Positions 1-7,068 of a stretch of DNA of 7,068 nucleotides are shown in pieces. Under the pieces are notes generated by a model, which worked only from the letters and a program-made list of their open reading frames with translations, was not told the origin of the DNA and made no database searches. The position numbers and the translations under genes were made by a program. Source of the stretch: Nitrospira sp. (GTDB taxonomy: Bacteria; Nitrospirota; Nitrospiria; Nitrospirales; Nitrospiraceae); contig JACOEF010000180.1 of assembly GCA_024998705.1 (NCBI GenBank), positions 1-7,068 on the forward strand, read 5' to 3'. How positions within the stretch are numbered: the first letter of the stretch is position 1; each line of letters starts with the position of its first letter.

Positions 1-39
1 AATTTCGGAAAACAAGCGATGGGCGTGGGCGCTGAACGC

Positions 40-68
40 TTGGAAAACTCGGTCCTGCATGATAGGTT
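40..68 (+). promoter_or_regulatory. Weak sigma70-like promoter candidate upstream of gcvP
   Basis: A TTGGAA hexamer at 40-45 is followed, after a 17-nt spacer, by TAGGTT at 63-68. These match the -35 and -10 consensus at four and three of six positions. The spacing is ideal but the -10 match is poor, so this could be chance. It lies about 57 nt before the gcvP start. The rest of 1-124 shows no riboswitch or terminator that I can recognise. Confidence 0.18.
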
Positions 69-110
69 AGTTCACGCCGCTTCGAATGGACGAGAGCGCC
101 AACTTTTAGC

Positions 111-114
111 AGGA
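111..114 (+). promoter_or_regulatory. Ribosome binding site of gcvP
   Basis: AGGA at 111-114 sits 10 nt before the ATG at 125, within a usable Shine-Dalgarno distance. It supports that ATG as the start, as does the N-terminal match to the P-protein family. Confidence 0.5.
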
Positions 115-124
115 TTTCACCCTC

Positions 125-3010
125 ATGCCAGAACCCAACTTTCTTGAGCCGAACGATACCTTTGTGCCTCGCCATATTGGCCCGACGGATTCCGATATCC
201 AGGAGATGCTGGCTACGTTGAGCCTGCCGTCGTTGGACGCACTCGTCGAGTCGACGGTCCCTTCCGACATTCGCTTGCAGACCTCCTTGGCGGTGCCCTC
301 TCCGCGAGGTGAGCAGCAGGTGTTGGCGGAATTGCGTGGCTTGGCCGGACAGAATCAGGTGTGGCGGTCTCTGATCGGCATGGGCTATTACGATTGCATC
401 ACTCCGTTGGTCATTCAACGTAACATTCTGGAGAATCCAGGATGGTATACGCGATACACGCCATATCAAGCCGAGATTGCGCAGGGGCGTCTCGAGGCAC
501 TGGTCAATTTTCAGACCATGGTTGCCGATCTGACCGGTTTGCCGCTCGCCAATGCGTCGCTACTCGATGAAGCGACTGCCGCAGCCGAGGCGATGACGAT
601 GTGTGCGGCCATGTCTCGCGCCGCCGGGCATGAGCGCAAGAAATTCTTCGTCTCTGAAAATTGTCATCCGCAAACCATTGCCGTGGTGCAGACCCGTGCG
701 GAACCGCTGGGTATTGTCTTGCAGATCGGTGCGATTCAATCGTTGGACCTTTCCCAGGGCGAGTTCTTCGGGCTGTTGCTGCAATACCCCTCGACGGATG
801 GGTATGTCGGTGACTACAGCGAATTTATTACGCGGGCGCATGCCTCCGGTGCCTACGTCGTGGTGGCGACCGACTTGCTGGCCCTCACGCTATTGCGTTC
901 ACCGGGAGAATTCGGCGCGGATGTGGCGATCGGGTCCAGCCAACGGTTCGGTGTCCCGCTTGGATTCGGTGGGCCGCATGCGGCGTTCCTTGCCACGAAG
1001 GAAGAGTTTCGCCGGCAGATGCCGGGCCGGATCATCGGTGTCTCGAAAGATGTGACGGGCCGTGTGGCGTATCGCTTGTCTCTGCAGACCCGGGAGCAAC
1101 ATATACGGCGCGAAAAGGCCACCAGCAATATCTGCACGGCGCAAGTGCTGCTGGCGGTCATGGCGGGGATGTTTGCCGTCTACCACGGACCGGCGGGGTT
1201 GCGGCGAATTGCGGAACGCATCCATGGTTTGACGATGATGCTGGCAGAGGGATTGCGTCGGCACGGCTGTGTCGTCGGGCTTGAGCCTGTCTTCGATACG
1301 CTGCGTGTTCCACTCTCGTCGGCCCAATCGGAATCGATTCTGAATCGGGCTCGCCAGCAGAAGATCAATCTCCGGCAGTATGACGACCACAGCCTGGGGC
1401 TATCATTGGATGAATGGAGTACGGTTGAGGAAGTTCAGCAGGTGTTGGCGCTGTTTGTCGGCCACGAGATCCCGGCGGAAGAGGTTCAGTCCATTCTCGC
1501 ATCGGTCGATGTGCGGTATCCCGCTCCGCTCGCGCGCACGAGTCCCTATCTCACGCATCCGGTGTTTCACCGGTACCATGCTGAACATGAACTCTTACGC
1601 TACATCCACCGGCTTCAGTCCCGCGACTTGTCGCTCGTACATTCTATGATTCCCCTGGGGTCCTGTACGATGAAGCTGAATGCCACGGCGGAAATGTTGC
1701 CGGTGACCTGGCCGGAGTTCGGGCGCCTCCATCCGTTTGCTCCTTCCGAGCAGGCGCAGGGGTACCGAGTCCTGTTTCAGCAGCTCGAATCGTGGCTTGC
1801 GGAGCTGACCGGGTTTGCCGCCATCTCTCTGCAGCCCAATGCCGGCTCTCAAGGGGAATATGCGGGACTGATGGTCATTCGCGCGCATCATCGGCATCGC
1901 GGGGAAACGCAGCGTGATGTCTGCTTGATTCCGGTGTCGGCGCACGGGACGAATCCAGCCAGTGCCTCGATGTGCGGAATGACGGTGGTGTCCGTTGCCT
2001 GTGACGATCGCGGCAATGTGGATCTGTCCGATCTCGAAGCCAAGGCGACCCAACATCGCACTCGGTTGGCGGCGTTGATGATCACCTACCCTTCAACCCA
2101 CGGGGTGTTTGAGGAAGGGATTCGCCGGATGTGCCAGATTGTGCATACGCATGGCGGGCAGGTCTATATGGACGGCGCGAATTTGAATGCGCAAGTCGGG
2201 CTTTGTCGGCCGGCAGATCTGGGGGCGGACGTGTGTCACCTGAATCTTCACAAGACGTTCTGCATCCCTCACGGCGGTGGCGGGCCGGGGATGGGACCGA
2301 TTGGTGTGGCCAGCCATCTGGTGCCGTTTCTCCCCGGGCATCCGGTGACCAAACTCGGCGGACCACAGTCGATTGGCCCGGTGTCAGCCGCTCCCTACGG
2401 CAGTCCAAGCATTCTCACGATTTCGTGGGTCTATATTGCACTGATGGGTCGTGAGGGTTTGACCAAGGCCACGCAGGTCGCCATCCTCAACGCGAACTAC
2501 ATGGCCAAACGCCTGGAGAAGCATTACCCCGTGTTGTACAGCGGCTCGCGTGGATTCGTCGCGCATGAATTTATCCTGGATCTGCGTCCACTCAAGGAGC
2601 GCAGCGGTGTGGAAGCCATGGACGTGGCCAAGCGTCTCATGGATTACGGGTTCCATGCTCCGACGGTGTCCTTTCCCGTGGCAGGCACCTTGATGATCGA
2701 ACCGACCGAGAGCGAGGTGAAGGCGGAATTGGATCGGCTGTGTGAAGCCTTGATCGCGATCCGAGGTGAGATTGAGGCAGTTGCCGAAGGCCGGCAACCG
2801 CGCGCGGGCAATGCGCTTAAAAATGCTCCTCACACGGCATTGGCGGTCACGGCGGCCGAGTGGACGAAGCCCTACTCGCGCGAGCAGGCCGCGTTTCCTG
2901 CTCCATGGGTTCGAGAGAATAAATTTTGGCCGAGCGTGGGTCGTATCGATGAAGCCTATGGCGATCGCCACCTCTTTTGCACCTGCCCTCCGATGGATCC
3001 AGCATCCTAG
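125..3010 (+). CDS. gcvP: Glycine dehydrogenase (decarboxylating), full-length P protein of the glycine cleavage system
   Basis: This 961-residue PLP enzyme decarboxylates glycine in the cytoplasm and passes the remaining aminomethyl group to the lipoyl arm of the H protein. Its length is that of the single-chain (fused) P protein, not the split GcvPA/GcvPB form. The N-terminal half carries the conserved RHIGP segment (16-20) and IGMGYYD (84-90). The C-terminal half has [13 protein letters not shown] (507-519), [10 protein letters not shown] (605-614) and [13 protein letters not shown] (681-693). It also has [22 protein letters not shown] (707-728), where Lys710 is the expected PLP Schiff-base lysine. 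The protein ends with the family-typical [17 protein letters not shown], so both ends are intact. AGGA at 111-114 supports the ATG start. It is the first gene of a tight + strand run. gcvH, gcvT and lpd are absent from the window, so they must lie elsewhere or just outside it. Family assignment is close to certain. Confidence 0.98.
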   Translation: MPEPNFLEPNDTFVPRHIGPTDSDIQEMLATLSLPSLDALVESTVPSDIRLQTSLAVPSPRGEQQVLAELRGLAGQNQVWRSLIGMGYYDCITPLVIQRNILENPGWYTRYTPYQAEIAQGRLEALVNFQTMVADLTGLPLANASLLDEATAAAEAMTMCAAMSRAAGHERKKFFVSENCHPQTIAVVQTRAEPLGIVLQIGAIQSLDLSQGEFFGLLLQYPSTDGYVGDYSEFITRAHASGAYVVVATDLLALTLLRSPGEFGADVAIGSSQRFGVPLGFGGPHAAFLATKEEFRRQMPGRIIGVSKDVTGRVAYRLSLQTREQHIRREKATSNICTAQVLLAVMAGMFAVYHGPAGLRRIAERIHGLTMMLAEGLRRHGCVVGLEPVFDTLRVPLSSAQSESILNRARQQKINLRQYDDHSLGLSLDEWSTVEEVQQVLALFVGHEIPAEEVQSILASVDVRYPAPLARTSPYLTHPVFHRYHAEHELLRYIHRLQSRDLSLVHSMIPLGSCTMKLNATAEMLPVTWPEFGRLHPFAPSEQAQGYRVLFQQLESWLAELTGFAAISLQPNAGSQGEYAGLMVIRAHHRHRGETQRDVCLIPVSAHGTNPASASMCGMTVVSVACDDRGNVDLSDLEAKATQHRTRLAALMITYPSTHGVFEEGIRRMCQIVHTHGGQVYMDGANLNAQVGLCRPADLGADVCHLNLHKTFCIPHGGGGPGMGPIGVASHLVPFLPGHPVTKLGGPQSIGPVSAAPYGSPSILTISWVYIALMGREGLTKATQVAILNANYMAKRLEKHYPVLYSGSRGFVAHEFILDLRPLKERSGVEAMDVAKRLMDYGFHAPTVSFPVAGTLMIEPTESEVKAELDRLCEALIAIRGEIEAVAEGRQPRAGNALKNAPHTALAVTAAEWTKPYSREQAAFPAPWVRENKFWPSVGRIDEAYGDRHLFCTCPPMDPAS

Positions 3011-3653
3011 CCGGTCTGCGGGCGGCGGTTCGTGTGAGGCGGCGGCAGGCTGCCTGCGGTGGGCGCGTACCGTCCTTCAGATTGTTGCCGGCTGTCTTCT
3101 GCTCAATTTCGGTGTCTCGTGCGCCGTGTGGGCCGACTCGAATTCTGGCGGTGTTGTCGACACACAACCGGATGTGCGGCCGCTTGATATCAATCCTGGC
3201 GCCACGTACCGCGCCGGCACCAGGCTCCGAATTCCCGGAACCGACTGGTCGTTCTTGATCCCGGCCGGTTGGCAAAGTACTCGCCCTGAAGATTCAGAGA
3301 TGCCTTTCCTGATGGCGGAGGAAGGGAAGGGCCTGGGGATGATGTTCCCCCTCACCGAGGTAACCCGTGAGACGGTCCGTGACCACCTCAGTCAACCGCT
3401 GTCGCTCTTGCACGGGTTATCGTTTATTCCCGCCGGTTCAGAACTGGAGACCGATCGTTCGATTGCTCGGTCGTATCAGGGGGACGGCATGGCCGGCCGA
3501 GCCTTGGCAGTTCTGGGTCCAGGTGACACCGCGGTCATTTATTTTCTCATGGGGCCACCCGACGAGGCGTCTGATTTTCACTCAGTCCTGGAGCAGCTTG
3601 CGGAATCCACCCGATTGGCAGCTTCGGTTCCCGAGCGCGAAGTCGGCTTGTAA
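2958..3653 (+). CDS. Uncharacterised exported protein, possibly with a Mog1/PsbP-like fold
   Basis: I do not recognise this protein. With ATG 2958 it has 231 residues; ATG 2949 would give 234. Either start lies inside the last 53-62 nt of gcvP in another frame. The reading frame stays open upstream to an ATG at 2766, but that part is an arginine-rich shadow of gcvP. A hydrophobic stretch ([21 protein letters not shown]) follows an arginine and precedes DSNSGG, which fits a Sec signal peptide cut after VWA at about residue 59. The region before it is unusually long, so a non-ATG start near the CTG at 3054 is possible. VAGC resembles a lipobox, but it sits in the middle of the hydrophobic core, so lipidation is unlikely. 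The mature part of about 170 residues has [10 protein letters not shown] early and [29 protein letters not shown] late. This pattern, a strand with P-x-GW and a final helix ending in a short basic motif, is seen in Mog1/PsbP-like stress or binding proteins; that comparison is inference only. It ends 33 nt before the nucleoside hydrolase ATG. Confidence 0.72.
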   Translation: MAIATSFAPALRWIQHPSRSAGGGSCEAAAGCLRWARTVLQIVAGCLLLNFGVSCAVWADSNSGGVVDTQPDVRPLDINPGATYRAGTRLRIPGTDWSFLIPAGWQSTRPEDSEMPFLMAEEGKGLGMMFPLTEVTRETVRDHLSQPLSLLHGLSFIPAGSELETDRSIARSYQGDGMAGRALAVLGPGDTAVIYFLMGPPDEASDFHSVLEQLAESTRLAASVPEREVGL

Positions 3654-3686
3654 AACGCGTTGATTCGCATCCCTCACCATTTAGAC

Positions 3687-4679
3687 ATGCAGAGACCTTC
3701 TCCCACGAAAGTGATTCTCGATACCGATCCCGGAGTCGATGACGCCCTGGCGATCCTGCTGGCGTTGGCCTCGCCGGAATTGGAGGTGGTGGGGGTGACG
3801 ACCGTGTGCGGTAACGTGCCTGTGGGACAGGCGACGAAGAATTTGTTCCGCGTCCTGAATCTCGTAAAGACGCCGCCGGGGTTGTTGGTCGGACAGGGCG
3901 CGGCGCGACCCCTGGAGGAAGATCTTGTGACGGCGGTTCAGGTTCATGGAAGTGATGGGCTCGGCGAATTGGACTCTGTGCTGACCGCGGAGGGGGCGCT
4001 GCGCTACCCTCACGTCCGGTTGCCGCCTGTGCTCTCGACCGCGCAGGATGTCTGGAGTGAGTGTGTCCGTCGATACCCCGATGAGGTCACGTTGATCACG
4101 TTGGGCCCACTGACGAATGTGGCCTTGGGGTTGAAGGTGAATCCCCTGACCATTCAAAAGTTCCGCTCGGTCATCGTCATGGGTGGGGCGATCGGCGTAC
4201 CCGGCAATATTGCGCCGGCGGCAGAATTCAATATGTATGTGGATCCGCATGCGGCCCATCGGGTGTTTCAGGCGTCGCTTCCCCTGACCCTGGTTCCGCT
4301 CGATGTGACGACCCGTGTCGGGGTGACTCGGGAGCGCTTGACGACCTGGGCCGCTGAGTCGTGTGACCCGCTTGGTCGAATCACTACGGATATGACGCGC
4401 AAGGCATTCGAATTTGCTGAAACGGTTGAAGGCCACGGGCTCTTCTATTTTCACGATCCGTTGGCCGTTCTGGCCGCCGCGGACTCATCTTTGTTAAAGG
4501 TGGAGCCATTCCATGTGGCGGTTGAAACGGATGGGCGAGTGTCTCGCGGGATGACGGTGGCCGATCGACGCCTACGCAGGCCGGAGGAGAAGACGAGCCC
4601 GAACATGCATGTGGCCGTTGATGTCGATGTCGATCGGGCGCTGAGTCTTTTGCGCAACCGGTTATGCCCATGGTCCTAG
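3687..4679 (+). CDS. Nucleoside hydrolase (IunH/RihA-type, ribonucleoside N-ribohydrolase)
   Basis: This enzyme hydrolyses the N-glycosidic bond of ribonucleosides to free base plus ribose, in nucleoside salvage in the cytoplasm. Starting at ATG 3687 it has 330 residues, close to the usual 310-330. The frame extends to a TTG at 3660, but the family normally begins a few residues before the KVILDTDPG strand, so ATG is preferred; neither start has a clear Shine-Dalgarno. The calcium-binding signature DTDPGVDDA is at residues 12-20. Asp14 and Asp19 correspond to known metal ligands, and Asp14 also to the catalytic base. HGSDG is at 87-91, TLGPLTNVAL at about 138-147, VMGGA at 164-168, and AEFNMYVDP at 179-187 with the substrate-contacting Glu and Asn. 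HDP at 256-258 holds the His-Asp pair typical of group I enzymes. All catalytic elements are present. The base preference (purine, pyrimidine or mixed) cannot be read from sequence. Its last 16 nt overlap the ribokinase gene, which would consume the ribose produced. Confidence 0.93.
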   Translation: MQRPSPTKVILDTDPGVDDALAILLALASPELEVVGVTTVCGNVPVGQATKNLFRVLNLVKTPPGLLVGQGAARPLEEDLVTAVQVHGSDGLGELDSVLTAEGALRYPHVRLPPVLSTAQDVWSECVRRYPDEVTLITLGPLTNVALGLKVNPLTIQKFRSVIVMGGAIGVPGNIAPAAEFNMYVDPHAAHRVFQASLPLTLVPLDVTTRVGVTRERLTTWAAESCDPLGRITTDMTRKAFEFAETVEGHGLFYFHDPLAVLAAADSSLLKVEPFHVAVETDGRVSRGMTVADRRLRRPEEKTSPNMHVAVDVDVDRALSLLRNRLCPWS

Positions 4680-5587
4680 TGGTCGGTTCAAGCAATATCG
4701 ATCTGGTGGCGTCGGTCGATCGCCTGCCGAATCGAGGGGAAACCGTCCTCGGGTACCATTTCGCCCAATCATTCGGTGGCAAAGGTGCCAACCAGGCGGT
4801 AGCGGCAGCCCGCGCCGGCGGGGACGTGACATTTCTCAGTATGCTGGGGGCAGACGCCAATGGACTGTTGATCGAGCAGCACTTGGCCACGCAGGGGCTG
4901 TCACGCCCGGTCCTACTTCGCGATGCCGAGGCCCCTACCGGAGTGGCGATGATTCTCGTGGATCACAATGGCGAGAATCAGATCGCGGTGGTGCCGGGGA
5001 GTAATGGGCGTCTTACGCCCGTCGCTGTGCGGCAGCATCGTGAGTTGATGGTCGGAGTACGGGTGCTGCTGGTTCAAATGGAAATTCCGATGGAGACCGT
5101 TCGGGAGGCGTTGAGCCTGGCTAAGGCACATGGTCTCACCACGATTCTCAATCCGGCTCCTGCCGCTCCAGTACCATCGGACCTCCTGCGATTGGTGGAT
5201 GTCCTCACGCCCAACGAAACCGAAGCGCATGCGTTGACCGGTTCGTCGGATCCTGCGGAGGCGGCACGGATTCTGACTGGTCGTGGAGTCGGCACCATAA
5301 TCGTGACCTGTGGCGCCGCAGGGGCGTTGATGATCAGTGGTCACGAGGCAACTCGTGTCCCCGGTTATGTTGTCGAGTCGATTGATTCGACGGGTGCCGG
5401 CGATGCGTTTAACGGTGTCTTGGCCTGTGCGATGGCTGAAGGGGCACCGATCACGAGCGCAATAGAGAGGGCCAATGCGGCTGGTGCGTTGGCTACGACG
5501 GGACGTGGGGCGCAGGAGTCGCTGCCGACTAAAGATGACATCGAGCGGTTATGCCGATCCAAAGCCACGAGGATGGGAACGGCGTAA
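4664..5587 (+). CDS. rbsK: Ribokinase (PfkB family)
   Basis: Ribokinase phosphorylates D-ribose with ATP to ribose 5-phosphate, feeding the pentose phosphate pathway and nucleotide synthesis. The 307 residues compare well with the roughly 309 of E. coli RbsK. The N-terminus has GSSNIDLVASVDRLPNRGET (8-27). FGGKGANQAVAAARAG (37-52) forms the sugar-binding GGKGANQ motif. GENQIAVVPGSN (103-114), NPAPA (163-167) and LTPNETEA (181-188) follow in the order expected of ribokinases. The C-terminal PfkB signature DSTGAGDAFNG is at 241-251, with the GAGD anion hole and Asp247 as catalytic base. These ribokinase-specific features favour ribose over fructose or adenosine as substrate. Translation probably starts at ATG 4664 (ATG 4670 is an in-frame alternative). 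There is no Shine-Dalgarno, and the start lies 16 nt inside the nucleoside hydrolase gene, so translational coupling is likely. No ribose transporter (rbsABC) or RbsR regulator gene is next to it, which fits use on ribose made internally by the hydrolase. Confidence 0.95.
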   Translation: MPMVLVVGSSNIDLVASVDRLPNRGETVLGYHFAQSFGGKGANQAVAAARAGGDVTFLSMLGADANGLLIEQHLATQGLSRPVLLRDAEAPTGVAMILVDHNGENQIAVVPGSNGRLTPVAVRQHRELMVGVRVLLVQMEIPMETVREALSLAKAHGLTTILNPAPAAPVPSDLLRLVDVLTPNETEAHALTGSSDPAEAARILTGRGVGTIIVTCGAAGALMISGHEATRVPGYVVESIDSTGAGDAFNGVLACAMAEGAPITSAIERANAAGALATTGRGAQESLPTKDDIERLCRSKATRMGTA

Positions 5588-5638
5588 TGGCGGGAAGTCG
5601 GAATCTCTGCTCTCGGCAGCGTGGGGGAAGCGGCCGGC

Positions 5639-6280
5639 TCAATTGCCTTTTGCGGCTTGGGCTCGCAGCTGGGAGAGCACCTGCCTCGCTTCAGGAATAA
5701 AATCTGCGCGCTGAAGGCTTTGCGCGAGATCCAGTGCCTTGGTGGCAAGGGCGATCGCTTCTTCATGGCGCCCATCGGCGCAGTAGCTTTTCGCGAGGCT
5801 CAGTCGGGCATTGACGGCCGCCGGTTCCCTGGCAATGACCTGACGCAACAGGGTCTCTCCCTTTTCTTAGTCTCCGCCCATGAATCCCGGGATACGAACC
5901 AGAACGGACCCCCTGGCTGAGAGCGCATCCAGATGGTCAGGATCCAGCTCGAGGGTGCGGTTCAACTCCTTCATCATCCGCCGGAATCCAAAGAGCGAGG
6001 TCAGGCTTTCCCCGTCAATCCGCAGTTGCTCACCGAGGTTGCAGAAGAGCGCGAAGTGAGCGTCGGGCGATAAGTCATCCTTTTCAATCGCCTGTTCTCC
6101 AAAGGCTTAACCCTGCGCGAAATGTTGAACGCGCTCCGCACGGGTGGGAGCCTGACGGCCCAGCGCACATTCGTGCGTCGCATCGGCGGTGAGTTGTTGC
6201 GCCGATGTGCCTGCGCGAGCAAACTCGACAGCGAACAACAGCGTGATCGTAAGGCTAATTGTGAGGCGAAGAGATTTCAT
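5639..6280 (-). pseudogene. Exported TPR-repeat protein gene interrupted by two in-frame TAA codons
   Basis: One reading frame runs 214 codons from an ATG at 6280-6278 to a TGA at 5641-5639. It has no frameshift but is broken by TAA at 6109-6107 (codon 58) and TAA at 5869-5867 (codon 138). The three pieces read together as one sensible protein of about 213 residues. MKSLRLTISLTITLLFAVEFARA is a Sec signal peptide with a likely cut at ARA-GT. The middle piece of 79 codons contains DAHFALFCNLGEQLRIDG and ELDPDHLDALSARGSVLVRIPGFMGGD. The last piece has EKGETLLRQVIAREPAAVNARLSLAKSY and then GRHEEAIALATKALDLAQ. These follow the TPR pattern of paired helices with an acidic residue and proline before each repeat. 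TPR proteins of this kind are usually periplasmic scaffolds of unknown partner. At both stops the flanking protein sequence continues in register, which suggests single-base changes from CAA, AAA or GAA. The gene lies 100 nt downstream of the glycosylase gene on the same strand. Alternatives are assembly error or stop-codon readthrough. Confidence 0.8.
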
Positions 6281-6321
6281 GGAATGTCCGTGTCGATGTG
6301 TTGGCGGAAAATCAGCGGCAG

Positions 6322-6327
6322 ATTTTA
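6322..6327 (-). promoter_or_regulatory. Possible -10 element ahead of the TPR gene
   Basis: On the minus strand TAAAAT (five of six matches to TATAAT) lies 41 nt before the TPR ATG at 6280, in the 100-nt gap after the glycosylase gene. No convincing -35 hexamer is found 16-18 nt upstream. A cluster of small palindromes occupies that position instead (6334-6362). This is weak evidence for a separate promoter. Confidence 0.18.
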
Positions 6328-6380
6328 CAGTAGGTGCACAGCGGAATTCCATCGGAGTGCACGGCGTGGATGAGGGGGCA

Positions 6381-6932
6381 TCAGGAACGACTCGTGAGGC
6401 CGTTCTGGGCCCATGGTGTCAACGTGCGAAAGGCTTCCAGCATAGCATGGTAGGGATAGGATGCGTTTCGCCCGCTTGGATTGGGGAGTAATACGATTTT
6501 GGAATCATACAGCGTCGCCGGTTGCAGCCCCGGTTTTCGTCCTGTCTGTTTTGGCTCGAGCGGAAAAAGCGTTGGGTACAGTGTGATGCCCAGCAGGGCA
6601 ACTACCTGGGGACGATACCGGCGAATCTTTTGCAGAAGTGTGAGCCGACCTGCCGCGTAATCTCTTGGTGTGAGACTGTCCATACTCGCCGTCGATCGAC
6701 TCACCAGGTTGGTGAGGCCCAGTCCCCATTCCGGAAGTCGTCCGTCGTCTCGGTAGCTCAGTGGTTCCGGCACAAGATTCGCGTCGTAAATCAGTTTCCA
6801 GAACCGATTCGACGGTCCAGCATAGTGATGGCCAAGTTGAGCGGAGCGTGTCCCCGGATTGATGCCGACAAAGACAATGCTGAGTCCCGTTCGGAGATGA
6901 TCTGGCAGAGGAGATTGTTTCGGCATGGGCAT
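6381..6932 (-). CDS. mug: G/U mismatch-specific uracil-DNA glycosylase (Mug/TDG family)
   Basis: This base-excision repair enzyme removes uracil (and typically ethenocytosine or thymine mispaired with G) from double-stranded DNA. The 183 residues compare with 168 in E. coli Mug. Motif 1, SIVFVGINPGTRSA (18-31), holds Asn25 in GINPG, the residue that positions the attacking water in Mug. It is followed by GHHYAGPSNRFWK (34-46), a very characteristic stretch of this family. LGLTNLV (71-77) is the next conserved strand. Motif 2, LLPNPSGRNASYPYHAMLEAF (148-168), carries the loop that inserts into the DNA helix; it reads NPSGRN here against NPSGLS in E. coli Mug, a variant I believe is common in other bacterial homologues. 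Both motifs are intact, so the enzyme should be active. The start ATG (6932-6930) has no clear Shine-Dalgarno, and an ATG two codons later is possible. The symbol is given by family similarity; the exact substrate range is not shown by sequence. Confidence 0.93.
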   Translation of the reverse strand: MPMPKQSPLPDHLRTGLSIVFVGINPGTRSAQLGHHYAGPSNRFWKLIYDANLVPEPLSYRDDGRLPEWGLGLTNLVSRSTASMDSLTPRDYAAGRLTLLQKIRRYRPQVVALLGITLYPTLFPLEPKQTGRKPGLQPATLYDSKIVLLPNPSGRNASYPYHAMLEAFRTLTPWAQNGLTSRS

Positions 6933-7038
6933 GATGGTCGTGGGGACGTACCTTGCGGCATCAACTGAATCGATCGATGAGGCGGTTTAGTAGCATTCAG
7001 ACTATTCTGCCACAGAATCGAATTGTGCTTTCTGTAGC

Positions 7039-7067
7039 ATTATGAGGTACTTTGAGTGACTTGTCCG
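7039..7067 (-). promoter_or_regulatory. Sigma70-like promoter candidate for the glycosylase gene
   Basis: Reading the minus strand, CGGACA (7067-7062, four of six to TTGACA) is followed by a 17-nt spacer and CATAAT (7044-7039, five of six to TATAAT). It lies a little over 100 nt before the ATG at 6932. The rest of 6933-7038 holds no gene I can support, only a short hairpin and part of an 8-bp repeat. It is plausible but unproven. Confidence 0.27.
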
Positions 7068-7068
7068 A

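Noticed and set aside
2766..2948. Upstream extension of the exported-protein frame inside gcvP
   Set aside because: This part reads as an Arg-rich string out of frame with conserved GcvP sequence, and it would place the signal peptide about 100 residues into the protein.
2384..2971. Minus-strand open frame (195 codons) opposite the 3' part of gcvP
   Set aside because: gcvP is conserved through this whole stretch in its own frame, and the antisense product has no domain or signal.
3078..3095. VAGC lipobox-like motif in the exported protein
   Set aside because: The cysteine sits in the middle of the hydrophobic core with too short a hydrophobic run before it. Cleavage after VWA by signal peptidase I fits better.
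3681..4454. Long minus-strand open frame (257 codons) opposite the nucleoside hydrolase
   Set aside because: It is the GC-rich antisense shadow of a gene with every catalytic motif intact. Its translation is rich in Arg, His and Gln with no recognisable domain.
5607..5619. CTGC-TCTCG-GCAG hairpin between the convergent ends of the ribokinase and TPR genes
   Set aside because: A 4-bp stem without a following T-run is too weak to call as a terminator. No better terminator was seen in the roughly 50-nt gap.
5621..5920. Plus-strand open frame (99 codons) opposite the TPR gene
   Set aside because: The minus strand carries the recognisable TPR pattern and signal peptide. The plus frame has no domain, and it exists only because the region is GC-rich.
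6748..6820. tRNA-like stretch CGGTAGCTCAGTGGTTC with a later GATTCGA
   Set aside because: It looks like a D-arm followed by a T-loop, but I found no matching acceptor stem or anticodon arm. It lies wholly inside the conserved glycosylase coding region on the other strand.
6522..6968. Plus-strand open frame (148 codons) across the glycosylase gene
   Set aside because: It is the antisense of an intact Mug-family gene; its product shows no family features.

Overview
The window is about 7 kb of GC-rich, gene-dense bacterial chromosome with no sign of phage, transposon or CRISPR material. The codon usage and the style of the proteins suggest a Gram-negative-type bacterium. My impression is the phylum Nitrospirota (Nitrospira-like), but nothing here proves it: there is no rRNA or marker gene, so this is a tentative inference.

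Region 1 (about 125-5587, + strand) is a compact four-gene run that looks like one transcription unit. It holds a complete single-chain glycine dehydrogenase (gcvP), a small uncharacterised exported protein whose start lies inside the end of gcvP, a nucleoside hydrolase, and a ribokinase (rbsK). Junctions are an overlap of about 50-60 nt, a 33-nt gap and a 16-nt overlap. The last two genes form a biochemical pair: the hydrolase releases ribose from ribonucleosides and the kinase traps it as ribose 5-phosphate. gcvP breaks glycine down to CO2 and a methylamine group carried on the H protein. The partner genes gcvH, gcvT and lpd are not in the window.

Region 2 (about 5639-6932, - strand) converges on Region 1. 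It holds an intact Mug/TDG-type uracil (mismatch) DNA glycosylase gene and, downstream of it on the same strand, a gene for an exported tetratricopeptide-repeat (TPR) protein. The TPR gene keeps one continuous reading frame from signal peptide to C-terminus over 214 codons, but the frame is interrupted by two in-frame TAA codons and by no frameshift. It is best read as a young pseudogene, with assembly error or readthrough as alternatives. This is the most unusual item in the window.

Edges: bases 1-124 and 6933-7068 contain no gene I can support, only weak promoter-like matches and small repeats. No previously undescribed multi-gene system is evident. The items worth following up are the twice-interrupted TPR gene and the unknown exported protein nested into the end of gcvP.
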